Shown here: positions 22,038-37,136 of the stretch, one piece after another
Layout of the letters: each line of letters opens with the position of its first letter
How positions within the stretch are numbered: the first letter of the stretch is position 1
Source: Perkinsus marinus ATCC 50983
Taxonomy: Eukaryota; Perkinsozoa; Perkinsida; Perkinsidae
Assembly: GCF_000006405.1 (NCBI RefSeq)
Contig: NW_003204184.1
Span: 15,620 to 67,344, forward strand
DNA: 51,725 nucleotides
Direction: 5' to 3'
The notes under the pieces: model-generated
The model's input: only the letters and a program-made list of their open reading frames with translations
What the model was told of the DNA's origin: nothing
Databases searched by the model: none
Made by a program: the position numbers and the translations under genes

Positions 22038-25000
22038 AATTATACCGACATGCTCTCTTTCTTGCTTTTGGAATAAGAGTTGTGTGTAGTCGTATTAGTC
22101 ACCTGCCAGTCCTTGTTGTTGTAAGAGCGAAGGGATATTCAACTCGTACTAAATGACATTAGCATATCATACGATAGTAACATACTTCCACGAGGCCGAT
22201 GTTGGCATGCGTATTGTGTCCTCAGATGCATTCAGCTTATAGGTTACAACGCAATACGACTTGAGTTGACCAGTAGTAGTGTATACTAAGAATTCAAAAG
22301 CTGAATTTGCCTAGGAAAAGCACACTGGTGAAGACCCTCCATATATTCAGTTTCTGGTATACTAGTCGCCAGTCCAGTATAACGAGCATCGGGTTCAGCA
22401 ACCTGAGGGAAGATCAACCAAAATCTGCCTCGCTGGGAAAACACAGTAAAGGCCATACCCCATTTGGACGAGGCATGTCGTTATGAAAATAGTAGAGGAG
22501 ATACCACGAGTGACCATGAGCAGATCGCGGTACCAGCCCTCGGGGGTATTATCCATGTTGTGCTGTAAAAACTCGCTATTATGCCGTATTCACACCTAGC
22601 TGATCGACCACGTCCTGATTATAAACGTTCAATGACCTAATGCAGAATACTGCCCTGCGGAAGGTGGTGCTCAACTACAGTCCGGTCAACTTGCGTCCCT
22701 TCACGCACAGTGAACTGACATCACAACTAGAGAACGCAACACCGACCATCTTGGCGAAAGCAGAAACGAAAAAATTAAATTTACTCTTCATCTGATGACG
22801 ATAATGCATTGGCGACGACCACACACTAAGACGTACACCACCAATTCCCGAGCCTCATCACGGACGGCCCATCACCTGCTCCCATCAGCCTTGTCCTCAA
22901 GACGAACCCCGAGGTCTACTCATCACGGAGCTTATCACACATCTACAACAGCGTTTTGTTCTTTTCCGTTTGGGCGGCCGATCGCAGCTGCTCGCGGGAG
23001 GAAGCAAAGCCCGTGAGGACGTTAGAAAGAGTCTTCGACTCCTCCTCTTGAGCTCCACTCGAGAGACCAAGCGTTGTCCACAAATTGTCAGCATTTTTTG
23101 AACTTGAGAAAAGGTCACGCGGCACACAATTACTCATCGCGATGTCACATATTCCCCATTGAGCTCGCCTGCCATTGAAGTCGTCGACTCACATGCTATG
23201 GATGACGTGCCATCTTGGAAAATTTCAGCAGCATGGCTCTCCTTCGCAACCATGCAGACTCCCCTACCTTAGTAGGGGATTACACACACAACCTGGACTG
23301 AGTTGGCATGCCAACGCTATTGCTGGGCTCCCACCGGAGGCGAAGGAGCTCTCAGCTTCTCGCAGTGGGGTACAGCAGCAGAGAAGATGGTGCTCATGTC
23401 GAAGCTGGGATGAGGGCAATCAGCGTCTGGTGTCAACGATAATCGTTGAACGATTGTCACTCATCTACACCACTTTTATCATCGTAGCTGATGGCATCAG
23501 CCTGATGCAGCAGGATGCTTCAAGGCAGTCTTCGAAGCTGTGAGTAACAACACAACACACTTAAGCTGACACTGTCAGCCTGACAGCCCATGTCAGGTTC
23601 ACGGCAAAAGTGTCCCGGATATGCTTGACGAAAACTACCGCCTCGTCAATTCAACTCAACACGGCGGCATTTCCACGCCAAAGAATGTCTGAATTCACTG
23701 CCGTGTGCATCTCAGGGATAACATCAACAAGAAGATGAACGCCCATATCAAGGCTGAAAATGCAGCCGAGAAGCCCTGGGCCGACAAACAAAAGAAGAGC
23801 TTCAGAACGGCAGTAGCTACGATTCAGAGCATGCCAACAGTACGACATTTCGGGATCGTATGCAAGCTCATGACCACTGCCTGGGCTTCACAATGTGAAG
23901 CCATTCAGAAGCACATTCCATGGTGTGAAGTGCACATCATGGAGAGCTTTCTGCACGTTCCTGTCCACGACAAGCCCACAGTCAGCTTCAACCTTATCAA
24001 GACTGTGATGGCTATTGGAGTACTTACCACACCAAGGACCAATCCTGACGTATACAGCCGGAAGCACGGAGCATTACCGTCGCACAAGCTCGCCCTTCAG
24101 AGCCTCGAGAATAATCTTATCGTCAATATCAGTGATGTTCATCTGATATAGAAACCGGTACCTACCAAAGCGAACCTGTTCCACTCAAGCGTCTATTGCT
24201 GCTGGTATTACTGGAAATAGTCTTCCGGGATCCTCCAAATGATATCAAAGGTTAGATAGGCTCGAGCATGCTCCATATGGGCCGAGTCGTATACAGAAGG
24301 GCCGCAATTATACATGCGAACCTCTCTCTCATTTGATCGGTACGAAAGGAATCTCGACAACGACCAATACCACGCCATCAGATATTGTATACGTTAACTT
24401 TGTGTCAGTGAGGGAGTTGTGGACCTTCAAGCCCATGTCGTCCAAGGTGTCCTAGACTTGTGCCACTCAGGAAAACTGTTTGCAGAGGACAGAAAGAACA
24501 GCTACAAAGAGTAGCAGTAGTAACAGCTGAATCGACAAGTGTTTCGAAGACCCTCTTATACCGCATCCGATAAGAGTATTTCTTACAGTCAACTCATGGG
24601 AGTATTTAGTATCGTTTCGGAACGATGAACCGCCGTAACTACGTAGATGATGGGAAATGTCGTATCGTGCATTAGCAAGACTTACGCGTGGCCGTACACT
24701 GACACAGCCAAAATGGTATCCTGTCCAAAGTGAATATATATTTTGGATAATTACGATTTTTTTACGATTCGCGTTTCGCAAACTTGCATATTTCGCAGAT
24801 GCTACTGAACTTGATACCGATTCCATGAGGAGGGGCATGTGATGATGATCATGTGCAATCCTCGTTGGTGAGAATTCAATTCACCAATATTTAGAAGTAG
24901 CCCAATCAGCCGATCAGTTATCTGAAACCCTCCAGCCCTACTAGGAACGCAAAAACGAGTATATAACTCGATTTCCAACTCTACTGTATCTTCAACCAAC

Positions 25001-25565
25001 TTAGGAAGTGTGAAGTAGTAGGAGTTTTTGGAGTATGAAATACGATAATATGGAAGGCTGTGACTACAATATAGCAGTCAGAGATGAACAGCAGCTGAAT
25101 CAGTGATGTTCATAGGCCAGTTCGTAGCGAAAGGACCAACCACACAACTTCTACTTTCGACACCCATTTATCCACAAAAATACGACTCACATTCTTCGAT
25201 AGTATAACCTCGGGCCACGGAAAACGGTCTAGCACCACATAGTGAAGATGGTGGTCAACAGAAGTAAGAAGTGAAGTATAATCCTTTCAATAAAAATGAA
25301 GTCTATTAACCAACAACAACCACCACCAAACTGTATTCGCCAGAACAACTATAATAATGATGACTCTGATCTCAACATCCACGCAGAATTAATACCCAAA
25401 GGGCTGGGCATCGTATGGAAAATAACAGTTATAGCATGGTTCTTCCCAACATGCTATAAATATACCAATATAAACATGATAGTTTGTATATAGGCTTTCT
25501 AACATAGACATTGACACCACATATTATACGGGGTGCGCCGGAATAACTTGGAACCTTCACCGAGC
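22038..25565. other. Gene-poor tract between convergent genes
   Basis: 3.5 kb of AT-richer sequence without a convincing host gene. It holds the possible transposase relic listed separately, a short perfect hairpin near 23260-23282 (cccctac / gtagggg) and another near 23578-23597 (cctgac / gtcagg). Other ORFs here (22795-23016, 24467-24838, 25296-25493) show no recognisable motif. Confidence 0.5.
23690..24151 (+). pseudogene. Possible transposase relic (MULE-like?)
   Basis: A plus-strand frame of about 150 codons ends at 24151. It opens IHCRVHLRDNINKKM, which recalls the C-x2-H segment of MULE-type transposases, and continues with a Lys/Ala-rich helix and QCEAIQKHIPWCEV. The frame is closed just upstream by a TGA, and no catalytic acidic triad could be placed. 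The surroundings are gene-poor and rich in small hairpins. Identification as a mobile-element remnant is an inference; an unknown host exon is possible. Confidence 0.3.
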
Positions 25566-26603
25566 TCACGTGCACATCGCTAAGCTCTGATCGAGGGACT
25601 GAGCAACACGAACATCAGCGACGAACATGTTAGCGGCATCCGCAAGGGAATGGATGTCACACTGAGACACTAGGTCGTTAGACATACGGAGGACCTTGAC
25701 CAAAGTAGCAGCAAGCTTATTGGCTTTAGCAGACATAGGCTCAGCCGCGAGCAACCCTTCAAGAAGGGCAGCAACGACTTCCTCAGTCATCATCAGCTCC
25801 ACGGTAACATCGTTAGGCTTCTCGCAGTTACTGAGCAATCTACAAGCCGCAATAGCCACACATGTAGATTCATCGAGGAGTAGCTGACTCATCACACCAG
25901 TCCTTCTGAGTACAGCCTGGAGACCAACGTCACCGCAACCACATAGGACGGACAGAGCCTCGCATTTAATCGACTCATTGTAGTCTTCAACCATGTCGAC
26001 TTCGAAGCCCAGTTCTTCCACAGTAGGGGGTGGAAGATGAACATCTGTCATGTCGAGTGACGGAATCTTATCTAATAACTCTGCCTGAGTAGACGGAGTC
26101 GCGTCTCCCATCAAATGTGCTCTGCATCTTGCGTATACATCAAGGAAGACATCACGACTTCCACTGTCACAGCGAAATGAGAACCTCATCTGACTATCAG
26201 AAAGGTAAAACATCCGCACACAGACGGAAGCCTTCTGACCCCAAGTATCATACACATTCAGTGCGAGCTTGAACTTATCCTGCTTGACGGTGATGTCGCA
26301 GTCCTCGAAAGCATCCTCCACGAATTCAACTGCCGAATTAGCAGTGAGCTGATGGTCTTGAGTGGAAACGTCAACACTGGTAATAGGGAAAATGTACATG
26401 GAATCCGTAGGGCACCTAGGAGGGAATCCCTCGAAACGCCCACAACGGCAAATCTTAGGCGAGGACTTGCCACCGAGGCGCGGCAATGAGCTCATGTCCA
26501 GAGCGGAAAGATCCAGAGCCACGCCTCTGGTGACATCTTCAGAATTCTCGAAAGAGATGTCCTCATCCTTCTCTACAACATTCTGCAACGGGTTGATATC
26601 CAT
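25566..26603 (-). CDS. Unidentified intronless protein with an ARM/HEAT-like C-terminal half
   Basis: The longest intact reading frame in the window and one of few without introns. I choose ATG 26603 (MDINPLQNVVEKDEDISFEN), giving 345 residues, over the upstream start at 26681, because the extra 26 residues are Cys-rich and look non-coding. The first half is mixed beta (VYDTWGQKASVCVRMFYLSD), with Cys/Arg features in KICRCGRFEGFPPRCP. The second half is helical with repeats of the kind ALSVLCGCGDVGLQAVLR, VAIAACRLLSNCEK and VVAALLEGLLAAEP, suggesting armadillo-like packing. No enzymatic motif is visible. Lack of introns next to intron-rich genes could mean retroposition or recent acquisition; no poly-A tail was noted. 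Confidence 0.6.
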   Translation of the reverse strand: MDINPLQNVVEKDEDISFENSEDVTRGVALDLSALDMSSLPRLGGKSSPKICRCGRFEGFPPRCPTDSMYIFPITSVDVSTQDHQLTANSAVEFVEDAFEDCDITVKQDKFKLALNVYDTWGQKASVCVRMFYLSDSQMRFSFRCDSGSRDVFLDVYARCRAHLMGDATPSTQAELLDKIPSLDMTDVHLPPPTVEELGFEVDMVEDYNESIKCEALSVLCGCGDVGLQAVLRRTGVMSQLLLDESTCVAIAACRLLSNCEKPNDVTVELMMTEEVVAALLEGLLAAEPMSAKANKLAATLVKVLRMSNDLVSQCDIHSLADAANMFVADVRVAQSLDQSLAMCT

Positions 26604-27021
26604 TGAGTAAGAACACTGACAGAAAACAAACTCAGAGAGCTTTCTATATACACCATGCCACGCCGAACAAAGCACCGACACAACAGAGGGATGTCAACAC
26701 ACACTAAGCCAGGCCCCGAAGGAAAGCATCGCGCCCTCCCAAGCAAATGCACAAGTCGTAAACGAGAAATGGAGAAACCAACGAGGAAACAAAAACAAAT
26801 TTACATCATAAAATTCAAACGAGTGAAGGCAACCATAAAATCGCCACACAAAACACAACACAGACGAACTCTCCCGGAGGAAGATAATGAAGTTGCTATG
26901 ATGGTGACGTTGTAATGTATATCAGCCAAGTATGCAGTGCAGTAACCGACAGTAGCCGGTGAGGAACTAGTACTCTTAAAGACAGCGCCAGCAATGCTAC
27001 GAGTAAAGTGTATTAAGACGT
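26604..27021. other. Intergenic stretch
   Basis: Upstream of the intronless gene and downstream of the next minus-strand gene. A plus-strand ORF at 26655-26915 is Lys/Arg/Thr-rich without family features and is probably the antisense of a promoter or leader. Nothing else seen. Confidence 0.4.
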
Positions 27022-27860
27022 TTATCGAACACGTATGTCCGTTGCCCTCTTCGGAATGAGAGCCTCTATATCTTCATCATCGCTACTGCTACTACTTGCC
27101 CACTCATCATCATCCTCCTCAGTAGCCTACAGATTACACGTCATACCACTCACCGAGGAATTCACCATCCTACATCCCTCGTAGCCTCTCCCTCCTCGAC
27201 AGCGCTGAGCCACTCACGAAGAGCTTGAGTTTGGAAAACAATCTTCGTGCGATCAGCAGTGTCGGCCTCAGATCCCGAGTACCTATAGCGAGATGTCGCT
27301 CAAGGTGAGGAACAGCACAGCATTTACTCATCGCTCCAAAAGGCTATAAGCTCTGCAGTAACCGCATCAATATCATACAGCGAATACCACACGGCCTCAA
27401 CGAGAGTACAGTCCTTTGCCAACCTAGGACACTTGACCGACTCCACAGCCTTCTGAGAGGACGTCAGCAGCTGGAAACAGTATCTGGCAAGCAACTCTCC
27501 TATAGCAAAAAATAGATCTAACATGGCCCTGCTACCCCCGCGTCTGACGATTGGAGTCGATGAGAGCATTGATTACAGGAGCATGGCGATGAAAAAGAGC
27601 AAGGCACTCGTCCAGTGAAGCCAACGTTGATGCCCTAAAGAAACGTGTATGAAGACACCACCCATCTCGACTGACATTTACTTCATAACCAAGGCCGCTA
27701 CTATCTTATCCAGGAGATAGGAGCTCTGCATTTCCGCTATGCCGAGATTCTTAGGCATTTTCGTCGCGATATGCTCAGTCTTCTTCGTGACATCATCCAC
27801 ATGCTTCTGGTACGCTACTAGGAACTTGTCAATTTTAGCAGCATCAAATGCAGGCACCTA
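27022..27860 (-). CDS. Unidentified helical protein with an acidic C-terminus (5' end unresolved)
   Basis: Minus-strand exons read FDAAKIDKFLVAYQKHVDDV and MPKNLGIAEMQSSYLLDKIV (27855-27690), LASLDECLALFHRHAPVINA (27625-27550), AMLDLFFAIGELLARYCFQL through AVTAELIAFWSDE (27535-27324), TKIVFQTQALREWLSAVEEG (27270-27200), and an acidic tail EDDDEWASSSSSDDEDIEAL ending IRVR at 27022. The protein is mostly alpha-helical. I do not recognise the family. The first readable exon starts after an acceptor near 27860, so at least one 5' exon is missing, possibly between 27900 and 28080. The join near 27545 is uncertain. Confidence 0.5.
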
Positions 27861-28087
27861 AAGACAGTGTTGAAATATACAGCGCGTTCGCGTTCGATAG
27901 GCAAGTCATGAAAAGTGACAGAACTCGGGACTCAATGAGCGAATGACAATGAAAATTGTACTTCGGGAGCTCCAAGCCCGGGGAAATCGATTGGTATACC
28001 TGTAATGATAGATCTCTCGGCCGTTTCGTATCTATAATGCGTGGAAGATTCTCGCGCACTTTTCAACGTTCGCGTTTGATAATGATG

Positions 28088-28257
28088 TATGTTCGCTTTC
28101 TTCAGCTGAGCTTAGGCGTTTCCTCGTTGATTACTGAAGTTTACATACGAATTCGGTAAAAATGTACAAGAATCAATGAAAACCTCCTAAAATTTCCTCG
28201 GAATTTTCGTATTGTCACCAACATATGTGGTTCACCATGTGCATATTCCCCACACAG
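28088..28257 (+). repeat. Dispersed repeat, copy 2
   Basis: Counterpart of the repeat at 15618-15768: the 28161-28257 core matches 15671-15768 almost base for base in length with scattered substitutions, and both carry attgtcaccaacat. It lies just past the stop codon of the eIF4B-like gene and upstream of the first readable exon of the next minus-strand gene, so it may be intergenic or in a 5' intron. Confidence 0.75.
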
Positions 28258-28267
28258 CCTAGAGGCA

Positions 28268-29867
28268 TCACGCCTTATACATAGCATTATCAATAGTGAC
28301 CCTCTGCCTCACCGTTGGCTTCTCCTCTTCCTCTTCATCGGCCCACTCATCTCCACGAGCATCCATAGTCTCAAGCTCTCTCGTTACACTCTCAACCATC
28401 TCCTTATCCTCCTGCCGGTTGCCATGCTGCTGTTCCTCTCTATCAACTCCTCTCCTCCACGCCGCACTGCTCCTGGTTGGCTCCTCCCTTCTGAGGGGCT
28501 CATCACGCCTCAAGGCCTCAGCTCTCCACGAGCCGGTCTCACGACGGGAGACATCATCTCGTCTGAAGCTGTCACCCCTTCTTAAAGGCTCCTCACGACG
28601 AGCCCGATCATCTCGGAGAGCATCAGCCCGAGCTGAAGCAGACGCCCTTATTCCACCTCGTTCGAACCGCTCTGCATTACACGGAGGCACCCATGCCCGA
28701 CTCCGAGGCTCCTCAGTGGCGCTTGTTCCAGAGGCACGGTTGCGGTTAGCAAATTGGGCCCTACGAGAAACGTATAATGACAACAGTAATAATCAAATGT
28801 TGGGCATACTTCCAGTCTGAGGCGGGCGCTGTACCAGGACGTCTCGAGGGCATCGGAGCGTCGGAAGAACGCGGCTCCTCTGCAATGCCCGGCCTAAATA
28901 CGTACCGTACGACTTGTAAGTGAACAAGGTCGACTCCTACCTCCTCCACGGCAGAGTTGTCGAAGTGTGAGCAGTAGCTCTCCAGTTATCGTCATCTGGG
29001 GGATGGAGTCAAGTTGGTTACACTACTCTTAACCCCGGACTTACTATCCGCGCGATCCGAGTCTTCTCGCGATAACGATCGAGGTTCACCTCTAGAGGCA
29101 AAGCCACGGGAGGTGGAGCGGCTGAAGGGGACCAAAAAGCTCAACACATATGGTGTAGGGGGAGAGCGCACCTCTCATCGTCCTGACCATCACGCTCAGT
29201 AGATCTATCGCCTTGACGACGAGCTCGGGCAGCCTCGGCACGCTCCCGCAATTGTTGTCGGAAGGGAGTCAAGCCACTAGCACGAGATGGAATAAGCATC
29301 CAGGTACTGCCTCCCTACCTCACCTATCGTCCGCCCTAGGGAGCCTACTACTACCACCAGCACGGTCCAGGGTAGGACGAGAGCCTGCCCGCCAGTCATT
29401 GTCCTGAAAAATGATCGTTGCTCAACAATGGCTCTCATGCGGTTTCACCCGCACCTCATCAGCAGGATCCACCCGACGGTCACCAAATCCCACCCGACGG
29501 TCACCAAATCCCTCCCGACTGCCCGAAGGACGCAACCTAGCAGATCCACGCCAGTTGTCATCTAGATCGCCACGGCCCGCATCCGGATCGCCGCGCTCTC
29601 TAGAACCTAAACCATACCAGACGGAGTACTCCAAAGAATTTCAACTATGCCGCCTCACCACTGCGTCCATCGTCACCACCTCGACGCCAAGTCCCTTCCG
29701 AATCCCCTCTGCCGGGCTCATCGTCACGACGACGGTGAACTGAAAGAATTAGTTCCCCCTCAGCGATGGAAGCAATTCCAATGCATACCAGACTGACGTT
29801 CGAGTCCAATACTCCTGGTTGGCAACAACTCCTCCTTGGGCTCCCCTTGGAAATCATAAAGCGACAT
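28268..29867 (-). CDS. eIF4B-like translation initiation factor
   Basis: Opens MSLYDFQGEPKEELLPTR from ATG 29867. The protein then repeats short acidic-aromatic motifs of the D-x(2-3)-W-R kind: GRGDSEGTWRRGG, GRGDLDDNWRGSARLR, DNDWRAGSRPTLDR and PDDDNWRATAH. Such motifs (for example RADEVDNW in plants) are the signature of eIF4B, which stimulates the eIF4A helicase during mRNA recruitment. The C-terminal exon (28783-28268) is a low-complexity run of RRDD/RREEPLRR units followed by the acidic DEWADEEEEEKPTVRQRV, ending MYKA. An N-terminal RRM was not found, as in plant-type eIF4B. Introns inferred include one of about 49 nt joining QS to VHRRRDD near 29800-29745 and one joining RSG to SRERGD. 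Exons between 28800 and 29350 are only partly resolved. Confidence 0.65.
29470..29511 (+). repeat. Exact 21-bp tandem repeat, two units, coding
   Basis: Two identical 21-bp units, each encoding GFGDRRV on the minus strand within the eIF4B-like gene. A third, diverged unit (EGFGD-like) follows, so this is a small in-frame expansion. Confidence 0.9.
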
Positions 29868-31822
29868 CTTGGTCGCTCTAGGTTTTTGCGGCATGACTTA
29901 TCTGATCACAGCCAGCCCATAGAAGTCTGTTACCAACGATCATACTCCTTCCAAGGCCATTCAGCCTCAACAGCATTACCTCAGTGCAGCTGTAGGCTTA
30001 TTACGGCGAGTGTAACGGCTAGACGGTGCAACGGCTACTGGGGAGGTGACGGGAGCGGCGTAGTGTCGGAAACACCACAAAATGATGAACCACTGAGAAT
30101 CACTCCTTGCATCCTTGCACCTTCATCGTGATCCAACAGACACACAAGCGTACCGTCATACCGGAACCCGTGTAATCGCGCTCTCGACTGCAACACAACA
30201 TTTGTCCCCCCACCAACCTCACCTTTCACGTTGTATAATTTCATGGCGAGCGAGAATGTATTCTTCAATTAGCTATGGCTTAAGATCGATTTGGAAATTT
30301 CAAATTGAAATCGACTGTCCAAGTGACATGTCCTTGGCGAGTCTTATACCGTTGTATCATAACTATGATGAGCACGATAAATCACCTTATCTACTTTGCC
30401 TGAAGGCCCTATGTAGATGCATTTAACCCTCTTACTGAGTTGCTGCTTCATATCTCGCTTGCTTCAAGCGAGACGAACTATACGGTTCGTGGTGCTAACC
30501 AAGCAGTGAGTAGAGTATCTACGGGAAATCCTTCCGGAAGTTCTCTGTAGTTCTGCTGATTCACTGCCTTGCTCCTCACGATGGTTTGTAGTCGTCGAAT
30601 CGGTTTACTTGGCGTTCAAAGAGGCTTAGACTGCAAGGTCCAATTTGGTTTCTACTTGTGCAACTAGTGGAGTGGTAATGGGCTCCCCAAATTCACTGTC
30701 ATAATGTGCCATCGAGATCTGTATCATTTGCCATCATCGAAGTTGATGGTGAATATAAACATCTCGGTAGAATCGTGATGCTCTAATCCTCGGTCATTCA
30801 GATTCTTTCGTGTCCGAGCTTCGCTTGCATCGTAGAACTCACTGTAGAGTTAGTGAGCGTCGTGATCCTGACATGTGGGTAGCAGCATTTTACCATGCGG
30901 CTCTGCACAACTGTTCTCGACGTAAACTGTATGGAGTGGATTAAAACCGTCTATCGCTGATGGGCGGTGTCGAACACTCCGACATCTCGTTGTCATCAGA
31001 CATTGTCAATGTGAAATGTCACTGGCGTATGCTATCTGTCTCACCTGTTGATACATTGATGCTTTCTTGCGTGCTTTAAATTCGAGATGTCAAAAGTGTT
31101 GTGAGGCACTTCATAGCCTGATCATCACCTTTTCACGTTTTACGTTTTGCGGTGTTATTGACCGTCGTGATCCTAACATGTGGGTAGCAGCATTTCACTA
31201 TGCAGCTCTGCACAACAGACTCGACGTAGAGCGCTCGGGGTGAGTTAAAACTGTCCATCGCTGATGGGTGGTGTCGGACACTCCTACATCCTGTAATTAG
31301 CCATTGTCAATATCGAATGTCACTTGTGTATGCAATCTTACATGGTTTAAATTCGAGGTGTCAGAAGAGCTATGTGACGCTTCATGGCTTGTAATCACCT
31401 TTTCGCGATCTAACGCTCTGTCCCTACAAATCCTTAGTGAGTCAGAGTAATGAGAGCAAAACCAATAAAATCCACGTGTAATGACGGATGGTCATCAATC
31501 GAGATCACTGACGTTTAAGATTGGTCCCCATATGTTACATTCGGGGTTACTCAATGAGTGACACTCATCTCAAGTGGTTATGCGCTGGCTTATTCTCGTG
31601 CAGTCCGCGAGCCATACGTCCCAACTTGTGATCATTGTGATCACCATCATACTCGGATGACGTGTCCGCGAGAACTCGCAACGTTGCCGGACGCAGCCGA
31701 GTCTTATATAACGAGTTTTGTGTTATTACGTTGTAATGCTAACACAGTTACTGGTGATCAGAGGTATAGTATGCAAGCAAACACCGGTTACTGAAACCAA
31801 ACAATGATGAACGTGGATGAAA
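29868..31822. other. Gene-poor region upstream of the eIF4B-like gene
   Basis: About 2 kb without a convincing gene. ORFs at 29766-30131 and 30035-30268 overlap on opposite strands and have no recognisable motifs. The region carries the tandem duplication at 30858-31413. It contains the eIF4B-like promoter on the left and the 3' flank of the UPF0126 gene on the right. Confidence 0.5.
30858..31413 (+). repeat. Degenerate tandem duplication, unit about 305 bp
   Basis: The unit starting at 30858 and the unit starting at 31163 share cgtcgtgatcct, then acatgtgggtagcagcattt, ctctgcacaac, cgctgatggg and, near the end, tttaaattcgag and atcaccttttc. Both units keep an open stretch reading RDP(D/N)MWVAAF followed by AALHN before diverging, so the ancestor may have been coding. 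Confidence 0.8.
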
Positions 31823-32825
31823 TTATTTTTTTTCATCGTAATTATCCTCATCAGGAAAAACCATCGTATCGGTTGTTATCTGCCGTTTCATCGAGATCGC
31901 GCGCAAGCCAATACCAGTGAGTATCTGCGACAACATAACAACGGAAACGTGACCGGCACTCTTCAAAACTCACGCTGGCAGTGATCGCCAGAGGTCCTGT
32001 TGAATAGAGGCTCAACAGAATGTAGGTGAGACTTGTAACTGCTGATGATACGGCGTATAAGCTCTGCTTATTGTAGAAGATCCTCACTGGTCGGCCGGTA
32101 ACAACATCGCGAACCGCGCCTGAGGTGATCAGTAGAGAGAGAACGGAAGCCTGGGGTACCTCCGAAAGTAGCGGTCATGACCCCCGCGATGACACAGTGT
32201 GGCACGATGGCGAGTCGGACTCCACCCAACGCTCTGATGGCATTCATGCTGCCAATAACAGAGAACGCAGCAACTCCAATGTGGTCCGTCCAGTCTAGGA
32301 TGGTCGAGAACACCTCGCGACTAGACTCGGACCTGAGCCGCCGATACCTGATGAGACGACGTGATGGTATGGTCACAAGCGGCTGTCCCCTACTGGCTGT
32401 AGGTCAAAGCCGCTGCTACCAGCGACATCCATAAGTATTCGTGCTCGTCCAGCCAAAACGCTCGCTGGTGCCTCAGGATAACGTCTCTGATGGTCCCGCC
32501 GCCTGACTCGTATAATCGTTCGCTCCTTTACGGGTCAAAAAATCACCTATAGCGGTTATTGTGCCCACTGCAATACATCCGACGATGTCCATTCCAGCCA
32601 CTCCTGCCACCAGAGCACCCGAGCTGGCGAATGAGACCGTGCCTGTAGCACACTTGACGATGCTGGTCGATCGAGTCGTCCTTGACTACCAGTATAGTCA
32701 CAGAATCTCAACAGGCCCCCCACTGTCAAATTCGGGTAGCGAGGCATCGTGTGAGGACGGAGGGCAGCGGCTTTCCTCTGGGGGGCTCTTGTACAGAAGC
32801 GCCGGATGAAGAAATGTTCATGCAT
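31823..32825 (-). CDS. UPF0126/TRIC-type integral membrane protein
   Basis: A multi-spanning membrane protein of the bacterial YicG/UPF0126 group, related in fold to TRIC cation channels. Joined exons give two homologous halves, each with the family Gly-Gly-Arg-Asp hairpin: SSGALVAGVAGMDIVGCIAV then TAIGGGTIRDVIL in half one, and AAFSVIGSMNAIRALGG then TATFGGAVRDVVTGRPVRIF in half two. The G in GGG-TIRD and in GG-AVRD is completed across splice sites, supporting both introns (32505-32549 and about 32123-32162). A third splice gives the C-terminus ILTGIGLRAISMKRQ ending DEKK at 31823. From ATG 32825 the first 25 residues are basic and amphipathic (MHEHFFIRRFCTRAPQRKAA), consistent with a mitochondrial targeting sequence. 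One join near 32390 shows a 1-nt frame problem. Confidence 0.8.
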
Positions 32826-33025
32826 GCGTCTGATTACTACAAGGAGTGCACGCCAGTAAGTTCGAGCGGAGAGTCGTGATCAAAAACGATCATTGTAACT
32901 GCGCCGGAATCACTCGGGATAAAACGTCCGGTTTACGCGATAATTAACGCGCATAATCGTCCGGTCTTCATTTGAGTGACTCAAAACAGTAATTTACTAG
33001 TTGAATTTTGAACTCTACTGCGTCT
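32826..33025. promoter_or_regulatory. Divergent promoter region between UPF0126 and CDPK
   Basis: 200 bp separate the two start codons. It contains two copies of cgtccggt flanking an AT-rich palindrome-like stretch (gcgataattaacgcgc) at about 32925-32965. A shared regulatory role is inferred from position only. Confidence 0.35.
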
Positions 33026-36886
<3,861 letters not shown>

Positions 36887-37136
36887 TGAAAATTCCTATC
36901 CTTTTACCTTTGAAATTTCCCATAAGTTTCTGTTATCGCTTCGCTTCATCCGCAGATTTTCCTCATTCGTTGATCTGTGGTGGTCTGTTTGCTTGTGTAC
37001 GTGTTTAATATTGAATCTGTGAATGCACTCGGTTGGTAAGTTGACATTTTCTGGGTGATTTAGTTTAGTGTTAGTCATCGCTTTAATCCCCGCTGGTCCT
37101 ATCCCCATCCCACTGACTGAGTTCGTGACTTACTCA

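Noticed and set aside
28296-28820. Ser/Leu-rich plus-strand ORF of 174 codons
   Set aside because: Antisense of the Arg/Glu-rich last exon of the eIF4B-like gene; low-complexity shadow.
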